Shown here in pieces: positions 1 through 8,263 of a stretch of DNA of 64,000 bases. Position 1 is the stretch's first letter. Every line of letters begins with the position of its first letter. The notes beneath the pieces are model-generated. The model worked only from the letters and a program-made list of their open reading frames with translations. It was not told the DNA's origin and did not search any database. Origin of the DNA: Nocardiopsis coralli (GTDB lineage: Bacteria > Actinomycetota > Actinomycetes > Streptosporangiales > Streptosporangiaceae); contig NZ_JADBGI010000005.1 in assembly GCF_014892575.1 (NCBI RefSeq), positions 62,001 through 126,000 of the forward strand, in the 5' to 3' direction. Both the position numbers and the translations under genes were made by a program.

Positions 1-24
1 GGAGCGCATCCGGCACATCCGCAT

Positions 25-1443
25 GTGGACACGGAGATCGGTCTGTTCGGTGCGCGTGCCAAAGCTCGCGAGCTGGCGTCCAAGGTCAACCAGCTCGCCG
101 GTGAGAACATCTACCTCAGGAACAGCTTGCAACGGCTCGGGGTACTCGAGGCCGTCGAGCTCGAAGACCTTCGGGACCGGGTCCGGGAGGAGATCGCCGA
201 GCTGGAACAGGAGAAGGAGCGCAGGCGTGCTCGGATCGAGGACGAGATCCGGGCATCGGCGGAGCAGACCACCCAACAGCTGGTGCACTCGCGGGACGCC
301 CTCGAGAAGAAGGTCGCTCAGCTGGAGGCGGAGGAACAGCGCCGGTACGCCCGTGCCACCGCGGACATCAGGCAGCACGACCTGCGCCTGAACGAACTGC
401 GAGGTCAGATCGTCGCGTCCGAGGATCTGATCGCTCTCCAAGAGGCCGGAATCTACGAGTACTCCCACCCTCTGGACGACTCGGTCGCCTACAAGTCAGC
501 CCTCGCTGAGCTCAAGGACCGTACGAGGTCGATGAACCGCAAGGACGGCGGGGCGGTCGAAGCCACGACGTCCTTCACCATGAACGGATCCCTCACCGAG
601 GGGCGCAGAATGGTACGTGAGTTCTCCAAACTGCTCCTGCGTGCCTACAACAACGAGGCTGACAATCTGGTGCGTGGGATGAAGGCCTACAAGCTCCCCA
701 CCTCACGGGATCGGCTCATCAAGAGCAGGGCCACGATCGAGAAACTGGGCCGGTCGATGGACATCCGCATCTCCGACCCCTATCACCGGCTGCGGTTGCG
801 CGAGCTCGAACTGACCGCGGACCATCGGAACAAGCTGGCGGAGGAGAAGGAACGGGAACGCGAGGAGAAGGCCCGGCTCCGGGAAGAACGCCGGGCCCAA
901 GCCGAACTGGACCGCGAGAGGGCCCGGCTGGAGAAGGAACGGCGCCATTACGAGAACGCCCTTCTCGCGCTGAAGGACAAGGGCGACGACGCGGGGGTCG
1001 AGCGCCTGCAGGAGCAGCTCGACGGCGTCGGGCTGGCCATGGAGAACGTCGCCGACCGCGCCGCCAATGTCCGCGCGGGCTACGTGTACGTCATCTCGAA
1101 CCTGGGTTCCTTCGGGGAACGGATGGTCAAGGTCGGCATGACCCGCCGGCTGGAGCCCATGGACCGGATCCGCGAGCTGAGTGATGCCTCAGTGCCGTTC
1201 AATTTCGACGTGCATGCCCTGCATTTCTCCGACGACGCGGTGGGGGTCGAAGCGGAGATGCACCGCAGGCTCGCCGAGAAACGCGTGAACCGTGTCAACC
1301 TCCGTCGCGAGTTCTTCTACACCTCGCCCTCGGAGGTGCGTGACCTGCTCGGTAGCGTTGCGGGAGACCTCATCCAGTACGAGGAGGTCCCGGAGGCGAT
1401 CGAGTACCGGCAGAGTGCGAGAACGGCCGAGGAGAGGTCGTGA
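25..1443 (+). CDS. DUF4041 / T5orf172 (GIY-YIG-like) coiled-coil protein
   Basis: The protein is about 472 residues long. Residues 1-340 are rich in charged heptad-like Glu/Arg/Lys stretches, as expected of a coiled coil, and contain the DUF4041-type region that starts near LFGARAKARELA. The last 110 residues match the T5orf172/Mug113 branch of the GIY-YIG superfamily, with GYVYVISN, MVKVGMTRR and a final REFFYTS. Such proteins are common in phages and mobile regions; their biochemical role is poorly defined and a nuclease activity is only an inference. The GTG at 25 is the first start in the window and has no clear ribosome-binding site. The frame is open to base 1, so the true start may lie outside. 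The conserved part begins close to this GTG, so little is likely to be missing. A 15-bp hairpin follows at 1569. Family call is good; function is uncertain. Confidence 0.75.
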   Translation: MDTEIGLFGARAKARELASKVNQLAGENIYLRNSLQRLGVLEAVELEDLRDRVREEIAELEQEKERRRARIEDEIRASAEQTTQQLVHSRDALEKKVAQLEAEEQRRYARATADIRQHDLRLNELRGQIVASEDLIALQEAGIYEYSHPLDDSVAYKSALAELKDRTRSMNRKDGGAVEATTSFTMNGSLTEGRRMVREFSKLLLRAYNNEADNLVRGMKAYKLPTSRDRLIKSRATIEKLGRSMDIRISDPYHRLRLRELELTADHRNKLAEEKEREREEKARLREERRAQAELDRERARLEKERRHYENALLALKDKGDDAGVERLQEQLDGVGLAMENVADRAANVRAGYVYVISNLGSFGERMVKVGMTRRLEPMDRIRELSDASVPFNFDVHALHFSDDAVGVEAEMHRRLAEKRVNRVNLRREFFYTSPSEVRDLLGSVAGDLIQYEEVPEAIEYRQSARTAEERS

Positions 1444-1568
1444 GGTCTTCCCGGCGGGTTCTGTTTCCCATGTTTGGTTGAGTCCTGGTCTCCGCGGCCG
1501 GGGTGGAGCCGGGGGCGGCGCGGGCGGTGTCGGGGCACGCGATCTCGGTCCCACCCTGGATCCATGGA

Positions 1569-1606
1569 GCGGGGCGGTTCGCCTGAGGTAGGGCGAACCG
1601 CCCCGC
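1569..1606. terminator. 15-bp perfect GC hairpin
   Basis: Arms 1569-1583 and 1592-1606 are perfect inverted complements with an 8-base loop. The hairpin lies 125 bases after the DUF4041 stop and 135 bases beyond the tRNA-Arg 3' end, so it can serve as a terminator for either strand. There is no U-tract, which is usual for high-GC actinomycetes. Confidence 0.65.
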
Positions 1607-1741
1607 GCGACACGCCGAGGCCCTCTGTTTCGTGATCCCTCGGCAGCAGGGAACTGCACAGGGAACGGCACGGAGGCACGTCACGAGTCCTCTGGTCGCC
1701 CCCGGAGGGGGCGGGAGCCCCTGCTGTGCAGGGGATGTAGC

Positions 1742-1817
1742 TGGCGCACCCGGCAGGGTTCGAACCTGCGACCATCGGATTAGAAGTCCGGTGCTCTATC
1801 CACTGAGCTACGGGTGC
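1742..1817 (-). tRNA. tRNA-Arg (anticodon TCT), CCA encoded
   Basis: Read on the minus strand, the acceptor arm GCACCCG pairs with CGGGTGC, the D-arm is GCTC/GAGC, the anticodon loop is CTTCTAA and the T-arm is GCAGG-TTCGAAC-CCTGC. The discriminator is G and the terminal CCA is encoded (1742-1744). The anticodon TCT reads AGA/AGG arginine codons, which are rare at this G+C content. Pair 27-43 of the anticodon stem is a C-A mismatch. The 3' end points left, towards the DUF4041 gene. Confidence 0.95.
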
Positions 1818-1985
1818 TCGCTTGAAGTTGTCTCCACAGCGGCGGCGGGGCGGCGGGCCGAGCCGGTCGGGCCGACCGGCCGCGTCGTCGGCTCGGGGTG
1901 GGTGCCGTGCGCCGGGGTGGAGCGAAGCCGGTGGCGGTCCTGCGGTCGGGGTCCGTCCCGCGGTGCCGGGGGCTTCCGGGCAGAC

Positions 1986-1991
1986 ATTCTA
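1986..1991 (-). promoter_or_regulatory. Candidate -10 box upstream of tRNA-Arg
   Basis: The minus strand reads TAGAAT, a near-consensus sigma-70 -10 hexamer, about 170 bases upstream of the tRNA 5' end. I see no convincing -35. The rest of 1818-2199 holds no gene that I can support; it contains a relatively AT-rich stretch at about 2030-2125. Confidence 0.3.
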
Positions 1992-2199
1992 GGGTATTCC
2001 GTAGATGTCGCCCACAGGAGGGCAAAGCCTCTCAACTACCGTCATTCGTAGTTACGTCTCGTTACCACGTGTGTTCCACCAAATCGGTCGCTATGGGCCT
2101 CGCGCACCACGTTACCGGTGATTAACACCGGCGGGTGTGCTGACCCCGCGGCGTTTCGTGAAGTCGGCAGGGCCGCCCCCGCAGGCGACCCCGGGCGGG

Positions 2200-2256
2200 T
2201 CAGAAGACCCACCACTGGCCCAGGATCACCATCAGGGCCGCCAGGGTGGACAGCAT
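2200..2256 (-). CDS. Candidate 18-residue hydrophobic peptide
   Basis: A minus-strand ATG opens an 18-codon frame reading MLSTLAALMVILGQWWVF and ending in TGA. It has a possible -10 hexamer TAGAGT (2279-2284), a short leader and a weak purine run (AGTAGG) before the ATG. The peptide could form one membrane helix; two adjacent tryptophans near its end recall a trp leader peptide, but no trp gene is nearby. Reality as a gene is unproven; short ORFs arise by chance. I do not recognise a family. Confidence 0.35.
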   Translation of the reverse strand: MLSTLAALMVILGQWWVF

Positions 2257-2443
2257 GCTCGTGCCTACTTCGCGCTCGACTCTAGGGTGCCCTACGTGTA
2301 TGGGCGAACGCGTTGAGTAGCAAACGCGGGTTTGCGGTGCCTTGGGCGTCGCACTGTCGCGACTTGGCCCGGGGCACGGCGCGCTTGGTGTGCGGGTGGC
2401 GGGGCCGTGGTCCGGTGGTGGTTCACCCCGGCCCCGGGCCCGG

Positions 2444-2917
2444 TCAGCCGCTGAGGGACCGCACGTAGTTCACCTGTTGGTGGATGCGCTGCGCATCCAT
2501 CGGCGAGTTCGCGGGCACCACCGTGGCGTGGAAGTGGCCTTCGCGCTGCACCGTCACCTGGATGTGCCCGGTCGTGCGGGTCTCCTTGGCGAGCAGGAAC
2601 AGCAGTCCGAGCAGGCAGGTCCACAAGAAGGTCAGGATCGCGACCACGATCGCCCAGGCCGGGGTGGTGCGCTCGGTTCTGCTCATGTCGGTCACGGTCC
2701 AGACGCTGCCCCGGAGCGGGAAGCGGCCGGCCGGGGTCACCACCATGTGCTGCGAGACGGAGATGTCGCCGAGTGTGAGCAGCTGCGGGCCGGCGTCGCC
2801 CGCGCCGTACGGCTGGAGGGTTCCGCCGTCCACGCTGGGTGGCAGGCCCCACCCGCCGATGCTCGGGTCGGGGGGTTGGCGGGGGTCACCAGAGTGGGGG
2901 TCCGGTTGCTGGTACAT
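2444..2917 (-). CDS. Small membrane protein of unknown function
   Basis: The chosen ATG at 2917 gives 157 residues beginning MYQQPDPHSG. The frame could extend upstream, but that part is low-complexity Pro/Arg/Ala sequence and lacks family character. The first 45 residues are Pro/Gly-rich and probably cytoplasmic. A middle segment (LLTLGDISVSQHMVVTPAG, about residues 48-66) precedes one strong transmembrane helix, roughly TPAWAIVVAILTFLWTC onward at about residues 86-110. The last 45 residues form a small soluble domain with RTTGHIQVTVQREG. The layout resembles a widespread actinobacterial membrane protein without known function. It is transcribed away from the secreted acylase and shares no obvious operon. 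Confidence 0.65.
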   Translation of the reverse strand: MYQQPDPHSGDPRQPPDPSIGGWGLPPSVDGGTLQPYGAGDAGPQLLTLGDISVSQHMVVTPAGRFPLRGSVWTVTDMSRTERTTPAWAIVVAILTFLWTCLLGLLFLLAKETRTTGHIQVTVQREGHFHATVVPANSPMDAQRIHQQVNYVRSLSG

Positions 2918-3156
2918 GGCTCGATTGTGGCAGCGGGGGAGTGGTTCTGCAGGGGGTCGGGGAGGCGCCCGGGCTTTTGCCCTGGTCTCGGGCGGTACGG
3001 GGTTCCCATGTGGCCGGATGTGGTCAGGTTCCGGGTCGGGTTTCGGGGTGACCGCCGGAGCGTGTGCGCTGCGTGCGGGCGCGAACACACCAAACCTGTG
3101 AATGCGGAGCCCTGCGCACCCCGGCTCACCAGGCCTCCCCGAAAAACATGAAACTC

Positions 3157-3186
3157 TTTCGCGTTTTGGTTACCGCTGCGTAGCAT
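3157..3186 (+). promoter_or_regulatory. Candidate promoter of the acylase gene
   Basis: TTTCGC (3157-3162), an 18-base spacer and TAGCAT (3181-3186) resemble a sigma-70 promoter. Predicted initiation near 3193 leaves about 38 bases of leader before the ATG at 3231. The region 2918-3156 holds nothing else that I can support. Confidence 0.35.
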
Positions 3187-3230
3187 GCCGCTGATCCATC
3201 GCCCTCACCCCCAGGTGGTGACAACAGCAC

Positions 3231-6191
3231 ATGCTTCCCTCCCGCAGACGACGCCTGGGCGCAGCCGCCTCGGGTGTGGCGCTGGCCGTGGCAGCGGCCA
3301 CGATCAGCGCCGTGCCCGTCTCGGCCGGCACCGCCCCCGCACGGGCCCCCGAGCCCCCACAGGCCCCCACTCTCCCCGCCGCCCAGGACCGCGAGGACCA
3401 CTGCGCCCCCGACGGATGCCACGACATCCTCGGTCCCGGGCAGAACGGCAGCGCCACCCTCGTGGAGATCCTCGCCCACCAGGCGTTCGGCACCCGTCCC
3501 GAGCACTCCTCCAGCCAGCTGGACATGTACGACGACATCGTCCACAACTACGACGGACTCACCGGCGACGACCTGGACGACTACTTCCTCGACGCCGGCT
3601 TCGGGGCCGACCCCGACGACATCGGCGAGGAGTACCAGCCGCGGGACGACGTCACCATCACCCGCGACGCCTCGCACGGCATCCCGCACATCCACGGGGA
3701 CACCCGCGAGGGCACCATGTACGGCGCCGGGTACGCCGCCGCCGAGGACCGCCTCTTCCTCATGGACGTGCTGCGCCGCGTCGGCCGCGGCGAGCTGACC
3801 TCCTTCGCCGGCGGGGCCGAGGGCAACCGCGACCTCGAACAGGACCTGTGGCGCACTGCCCCCTACACCGAGGAGGACAAGCAGGCCCAGATCGACCGCG
3901 TCGCCTCCGCCGGTGAACGCGGCGAGCAGGCCCTGGACGATGTCGAGGACTACCTCGAGGGCATCAACACCTACATCGACGAGGCCGACTCCGACCGCAA
4001 CTTCCCCGGCGAGTACGTGCTCACCGGCCACAAGGACGCGATCACCAACGAGGGCGAGATCGAACCGTTCACCGCCCCCGACGTGGTCGGCATCGCCGCG
4101 ATGGTCGGCGGGATCTTCGGCGGCGGCGGAGGCGGCGAGGTCCAGTCCGCCCTGACCCGCGCCGGGTTCCAGGACCAGTACGGCGCCGAGGAGGGCCTGG
4201 CCGCCTACGACGCCTGGCGCATGGAGAACGACCCCGAGGCCCCCGCCACGGTCGACGGCGAGTTCCCCTACAGCCAGACCCCCGACGAGGCCGTGGGCGA
4301 GTCCGTGCCCGACGGCGGTTCGGTCGAGGGCTACGACATCGTGCACGACGAACACGGTTCCGCGGAGAGCGGTGAGACGGCCGACCCGCTCGCGGCCGCC
4401 GACACCGAGGCCGCCGGCGCCGACGCGGGCACCGTCGACGACCTCACCGACGAGCAGCGCGACGAGCTCGACCGCATGGTCGAGGAGGACGACCTCTCCG
4501 TCGCCGAGGGCCTGTTCAACGACGGTGTGCTCCCCGAGGGCTTCCTCGACCCGGGCGGGATGTCCAACGCCCTCCTGGTCTCGGCCGAGCACACCGAGAG
4601 CGGCAACCCCGTCGCCGTGATGGGGCCGCAGACCGGCTACTTCTCCCCGCAACTGCTCATGCTCCAGGAACTGCAGGGCCCGGGCATCAGCGCCCGCGGC
4701 GCCTCCTTCGCCGGCGTGAGCTTCTACGTCCAGATGGGGCGCGGCGCCGACTACGCGTGGAGCGCGACCTCCGCCAACCAGGACGTCACCGACACCTACG
4801 CGGTGCCGCTGTGCGAGACCGACGGGTCCGACCCCACCACCGACTCCCGCGCCTACGTCGACACGTCCGGCGAGTGCACGGAGTTCGAGGAGCTCAGCGT
4901 CACCAACGAGTGGTCGCCCACCATCGCCGACCAGACACCCGAGGGCGGATACACACTCACGTCCCTGCGCTCGGAGTACGGGCTCGTGGAGTCGTTCGCG
5001 ACCGTCGACGGCACCCCCGTGGCGCACACGAACCTGCGCTCGACCTACATGCGCGAGGTCGACTCGATCATCGGGTTCCAGCGCTTCAACGACCCGGACG
5101 ACATCACCTCGGCGGAGAGCTTCACCGAGGCCGCCTACGACATCGAGTACGCCTTCAACTGGCACTACGTCGACAACGAGGACATCGCGTTCGTCAACTC
5201 CGGGGCCAACCCGGTGCGGACCGAGGGCACCAACCCGAACATGCCCATCGACGCGACCTCGGACGCCGGTTGGTCGGGCTGGGACCCCGCGACCAACCTC
5301 GCCGACTACCACCCGCCGGAGGACCACCCGCAGGAGATCAACCCCGATCACCTGCTCAACTGGAACAACAAACCCGCGGACGGCTACACCTCGGGCTGGT
5401 CGCACGGGTCGGTGCACCGCAACGACCTGCTGGAGGCGCGCGTGGAAGCCGCGTTGGACGAGGGCCACGCCTTCACCCCGGCCTCCCTCACCGCGCTGTC
5501 CGTCGAGGCGGGCGTGGGCGACCTCCGTGCGCAGGAGCTCCTGCCGCTGCTGCTGGAGGTCATCGACACCGCCGAGGTGGACGACCCCGAACTCGCGGAG
5601 ACCGTCGAGGGCCTGCGTGCCTGGGTCGACGACGGTGCCCAGCGGCAGGAACCCGAACGCGACGCCGGCTCCTACGACCACGCCGAGGCGATCCAGGTCC
5701 TGGACGCATGGTGGCCGCTCCTGGTGCAGGCGCAGTTCGAACCGGGCCTGGGCGAGGACCTGTACGAGCAGGTCACCGCGGTCTCCCAGATCGACGAGTC
5801 CCCCTCGGGGCAGATCGGCGGCGGAGAACCGGGCAGCCCCAACCAGTCCCAGCCGCACCGGGGCTCGGCCTTCCAGCTCGGCTGGTGGTCCTACGTCGAC
5901 AAGGATCTGCGAACGGTCCTGGGCGAGGACGTCGACGGCGCCCTGCCCGAGTCCTACTGCGGTGACGGGGACGTCGACACCTGCCGCACGGTCCTGCTGG
6001 AGAGTCTCGCGGCGGCCGCCGACACCCCGGCCGAGGAGGTCTACCCCGGCGACGAGCACTGCGACGCCGGCGACCAGCTCTGCGCGGACTCGGTGATCCA
6101 CCAGTCCGTGGGCGGCATCGACATGTGGCCCGTGCACTGGCAGAACCGTCCCACCTTCCAGGTCGTCTACCAGTTCTCCGGCGGACGGTAG
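3231..6191 (+). CDS. Secreted penicillin-acylase-family amidohydrolase (Ntn hydrolase)
   Basis: This is a 986-residue exported protein. The N-terminus is a classic signal peptide: Arg-rich start, hydrophobic core and an Ala-Gly-Thr-Ala cleavage region near residues 33-38. Residues around 140-185 carry the alpha-subunit block HGIPHIHGDTREG and GYAAAEDRLFLMDVLRR. The autocatalytic cleavage site precedes Ser445 in DPGGMSNALLVS; this serine would be both nucleophile and new N-terminus of the beta subunit. Family members hydrolyse amide side chains of beta-lactams, acyl-homoserine lactones or lipopeptides; the substrate here cannot be read from sequence. At 986 residues it is longer than classical penicillin G acylases (about 850), with an acidic pre-domain (about 40-130) and an acidic spacer before Ser445. 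The gene is monocistronic and ends at a hairpin. Confidence 0.9.
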   Translation: MLPSRRRRLGAAASGVALAVAAATISAVPVSAGTAPARAPEPPQAPTLPAAQDREDHCAPDGCHDILGPGQNGSATLVEILAHQAFGTRPEHSSSQLDMYDDIVHNYDGLTGDDLDDYFLDAGFGADPDDIGEEYQPRDDVTITRDASHGIPHIHGDTREGTMYGAGYAAAEDRLFLMDVLRRVGRGELTSFAGGAEGNRDLEQDLWRTAPYTEEDKQAQIDRVASAGERGEQALDDVEDYLEGINTYIDEADSDRNFPGEYVLTGHKDAITNEGEIEPFTAPDVVGIAAMVGGIFGGGGGGEVQSALTRAGFQDQYGAEEGLAAYDAWRMENDPEAPATVDGEFPYSQTPDEAVGESVPDGGSVEGYDIVHDEHGSAESGETADPLAAADTEAAGADAGTVDDLTDEQRDELDRMVEEDDLSVAEGLFNDGVLPEGFLDPGGMSNALLVSAEHTESGNPVAVMGPQTGYFSPQLLMLQELQGPGISARGASFAGVSFYVQMGRGADYAWSATSANQDVTDTYAVPLCETDGSDPTTDSRAYVDTSGECTEFEELSVTNEWSPTIADQTPEGGYTLTSLRSEYGLVESFATVDGTPVAHTNLRSTYMREVDSIIGFQRFNDPDDITSAESFTEAAYDIEYAFNWHYVDNEDIAFVNSGANPVRTEGTNPNMPIDATSDAGWSGWDPATNLADYHPPEDHPQEINPDHLLNWNNKPADGYTSGWSHGSVHRNDLLEARVEAALDEGHAFTPASLTALSVEAGVGDLRAQELLPLLLEVIDTAEVDDPELAETVEGLRAWVDDGAQRQEPERDAGSYDHAEAIQVLDAWWPLLVQAQFEPGLGEDLYEQVTAVSQIDESPSGQIGGGEPGSPNQSQPHRGSAFQLGWWSYVDKDLRTVLGEDVDGALPESYCGDGDVDTCRTVLLESLAAAADTPAEEVYPGDEHCDAGDQLCADSVIHQSVGGIDMWPVHWQNRPTFQVVYQFSGGR

Positions 6192-6238
6192 GAGAGGTCA
6201 AGGCGAACGCACGAGGGTCCCGGACCTCCCGGGGCCCG

Positions 6239-6268
6239 GCCCGCGGCACCGGACGGCGTGCCGCGGGC
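6239..6268 (+). terminator. Terminator after the acylase gene
   Basis: Eleven-base perfect arms (6239-6249 and 6258-6268) flank an 8-base loop and are followed by a T-rich run (GTTTTCCTT). This is one of the few canonical intrinsic terminators in the window and separates the acylase from nfeD. Confidence 0.8.
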
Positions 6269-6389
6269 CACGTGTTTTCCTTCCCGCGGTCTCGGGAAGG
6301 CAACGGAGACCCGCAATCGGGTGCTTCGCCCCGCTTGCGTGGGTAGGCACACCAATACCCGACAAGAAGGCGGGAGGGTCGAGACGACG

Positions 6390-6896
6390 ATGCCGGCCTG
6401 GTTGATCTGGCTCATCCTCGCCGCGGGCCTGGGCGTGGCCGAACTCTTCACACTGACCTTCGTCCTCGGGCTCATGGCCACCGCGGCGCTGGTCGCCGCG
6501 CTCCTCGGCGCGATCGGCCTGCCCGTCGCCGTGCAGATCATCGGGTTCGCCGCGGCCACCGCGGCGGGACTCGTCTTCGTCCGCCCCCTCATCAAACGCC
6601 AGATGGACCGCACACCCGACGCACGTTCGGGCGCGGACGCGCTCGTGGGGCGCTCGGCCGTGGTCCTGCAGCCCGTCGACGGCGACCAGGGGCGCATCAA
6701 ACTGTCCGGCGAGGAGTGGTCGGCCCGCTGCATCGACGAGGACCTGGTCATCCCGGTCGGTGCCCACGTGGACGTCGTGGAGATCGACGGAGCCACCGCA
6801 GTGGTCTACCCGCGCGAGGCCCTTCCCGAGGGGTCCGCCCTCGAGGAGACCGGCCCGGAGGAGACCGACGACAACAACCAGTCGGGGCGTGCCTGA
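6390..6896 (+). CDS. NfeD-like membrane protein
   Basis: This 168-residue protein has three closely spaced transmembrane helices (about 4-65) followed by a soluble OB-fold-like domain (about 80-145) with the NfeD signature region GADALVGRSAVV and a conserved GEEWSA. NfeD proteins partner with SPFH/flotillin-type scaffolds at membrane microdomains; the next gene encodes such a scaffold, which strongly supports the call. The ATG at 6390 is preferred because the hydrophobic N-terminus begins there and a purine-rich GGGAGGG lies about 15 bases upstream; longer in-frame starts would add an Arg-rich leader not typical of the family. The acidic C-terminal tail (EETGPEETDDNN) is unremarkable. Likely co-transcribed with the next gene (64-base gap). 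Confidence 0.88.
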   Translation: MPAWLIWLILAAGLGVAELFTLTFVLGLMATAALVAALLGAIGLPVAVQIIGFAAATAAGLVFVRPLIKRQMDRTPDARSGADALVGRSAVVLQPVDGDQGRIKLSGEEWSARCIDEDLVIPVGAHVDVVEIDGATAVVYPREALPEGSALEETGPEETDDNNQSGRA

Positions 6897-6960
6897 CGCA
6901 CTCAGGGCGGTACCGGCCCAGGCCGGCAACCACAGCCAACCGAAGCCAGGTGATCACACG

Positions 6961-8046
6961 ATGGATCCGGCCATTCCCTTCATCATCCTCGCGGTCCTCT
7001 TCGTCGCATTGGCGCTGTCGGCGATCCGGATCGTGCCGCAGGCGCGTGCCTACAACATCGAAAGATTCGGCCGCTACATCCGCACCCTCAACCCCGGGCT
7101 CAACTTCCTCGTTCCGGGGGTGGACCGGGTCAACACCAAGTTCGACCTGCGCGAACAGGTCTTCAGTTCGCGCCCGCAGCCCGTCATCACCGAGGACAAC
7201 CTGGTCGTCAACATCGACACGGTGCTCTACTACCAGATCACCGCGCCGAAGGCCGCGGCCTATGAGGTCGCCAACTACATCCAGGCCATCGACCAGCTCA
7301 CCGTCACGACGCTGCGCAACGTCATCGGTTCCATGGACCTCGAACGCACGCTGACCTCCCGCGAGGAGATCAACACCCGCTTGCGCGGGGTCCTGGACGA
7401 GACCACCGGCAAGTGGGGCATCCGCATAAACCGCGTCGAGATCAAGGCGATCGACCCGCCGCCCACCATCAAGGAGGCGATGGAGAAGCAGATGCGGGCC
7501 GACCGCGACAAGCGGGCGGCGATCCTGCACGCCGAGGGTGAGCGGCAGTCCCGCATCCTCAAGGCCGAGGGCGCCCGGCAGCAGGCGATCCTGGAGGCGC
7601 AGGGTGACCAGCAGGCCGCGATCCTGCGCGCCGACGGTGAGGCCCAGGCCGTCGAGCGTGTGTTCCAGGCGGTGCACGACAACGACGCCGACGCCAAGAT
7701 GCTGGCGTACAAGTACCTGGAGACCCTGCCGGCGCTGGCGCAGGGCGAAGGCAACACGTTCTGGGTCATCCCCGGCGAGTTCACCGAGGCGGTCAAGAAC
7801 GTCACCCACGCCTTCGCGGGGGACGCCGCGCAGACCACGCCCTCCACGGAGAAGGAGCGCGGCACGGACGAACACGGCCAGCGGAGTATCACCGGCCCCG
7901 ATGCGACCCGCTCGTCCTCGGCACAGGCGGCCATGCATGCGGCCGAAGCCGCGGAGAAGGCCGTGGCCGACGCCCGCGACGACGTGCGCAGGGCCGGCGC
8001 CGGCGGGCCCACGACCCCGTCCCCGCGTGAGGGGGACGAGGGCTGA
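6961..8046 (+). CDS. SPFH/Band 7 (stomatin-like) membrane scaffold protein
   Basis: The protein has 361 residues: an N-terminal membrane helix (about 5-27), then an SPFH domain including VPQARAYNIERFGRY, PGLNFLVPGVDRV and RNVIGSMDLERTLTSREEIN. A coiled-coil stretch of AEGERQ/AEGARQ/AQGDQQ/ADGEAQ repeats (about 180-235) is typical of slipin/QmcA-type proteins and drives oligomerisation. The Ala/Thr/Ser-rich tail after residue 285 is probably disordered. Family members build cytoplasmic-face membrane microdomains and often modulate FtsH-like proteases. The upstream nfeD completes the usual two-gene module. An AGG-containing ribosome-binding site precedes the ATG. The gene converges on the kinase gene. 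Confidence 0.92.
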   Translation: MDPAIPFIILAVLFVALALSAIRIVPQARAYNIERFGRYIRTLNPGLNFLVPGVDRVNTKFDLREQVFSSRPQPVITEDNLVVNIDTVLYYQITAPKAAAYEVANYIQAIDQLTVTTLRNVIGSMDLERTLTSREEINTRLRGVLDETTGKWGIRINRVEIKAIDPPPTIKEAMEKQMRADRDKRAAILHAEGERQSRILKAEGARQQAILEAQGDQQAAILRADGEAQAVERVFQAVHDNDADAKMLAYKYLETLPALAQGEGNTFWVIPGEFTEAVKNVTHAFAGDAAQTTPSTEKERGTDEHGQRSITGPDATRSSSAQAAMHAAEAAEKAVADARDDVRRAGAGGPTTPSPREGDEG

Positions 8047-8148
8047 TCCCGGTGCCCGAGCGTTCGATCCTTCGGAGCAAGGGCCCGCCGCACGGCGGTG
8101 CCGGTGGCTCGGGTTCGGGCCGCGTCGCCAGGCCTGGGTCCGTACGGA

Positions 8149-8165
8149 CTCGGGCCCTGCCCGAG
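8149..8165. terminator. Weak hairpin between convergent genes
   Basis: CTCGGG (8149-8154) and CCCGAG (8160-8165) form a 6-bp stem with a 5-base loop. It is adjacent to the 12-base palindrome GTCCGTACGGAC (8138-8149). Together they may end both the SPFH and kinase transcripts. The rest of 8047-8263 is featureless GC-rich sequence. Confidence 0.35.
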
Positions 8166-8263
8166 AGCCGGTGCTCGAACGGACTCGAGCTGTCGCCGGT
8201 CCCGACGTGTTCGGGCCGGCCGGGGGCTTTCAGCGGCGACCGAGGTCCCCGGGCCCTGCCGGC

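Noticed and set aside
1632-2051. Open frame containing CDHRIRSPVLYPLSYG
   Set aside because: This is translation of the tRNA-Arg gene, a common false protein in actinomycete annotations.
2200-2256. trp attenuator leader peptide
   Set aside because: Two tryptophans occur, but no trp biosynthetic gene or attenuator hairpin follows; tRNA-Arg is next on that strand.
3126-6137. 1,003-codon open frame on the minus strand antisense to the acylase gene
   Set aside because: It is the usual GC-rich shadow: Val/Gly/Ala-rich, no domain, no start signal, and the plus strand encodes a clear protein family.
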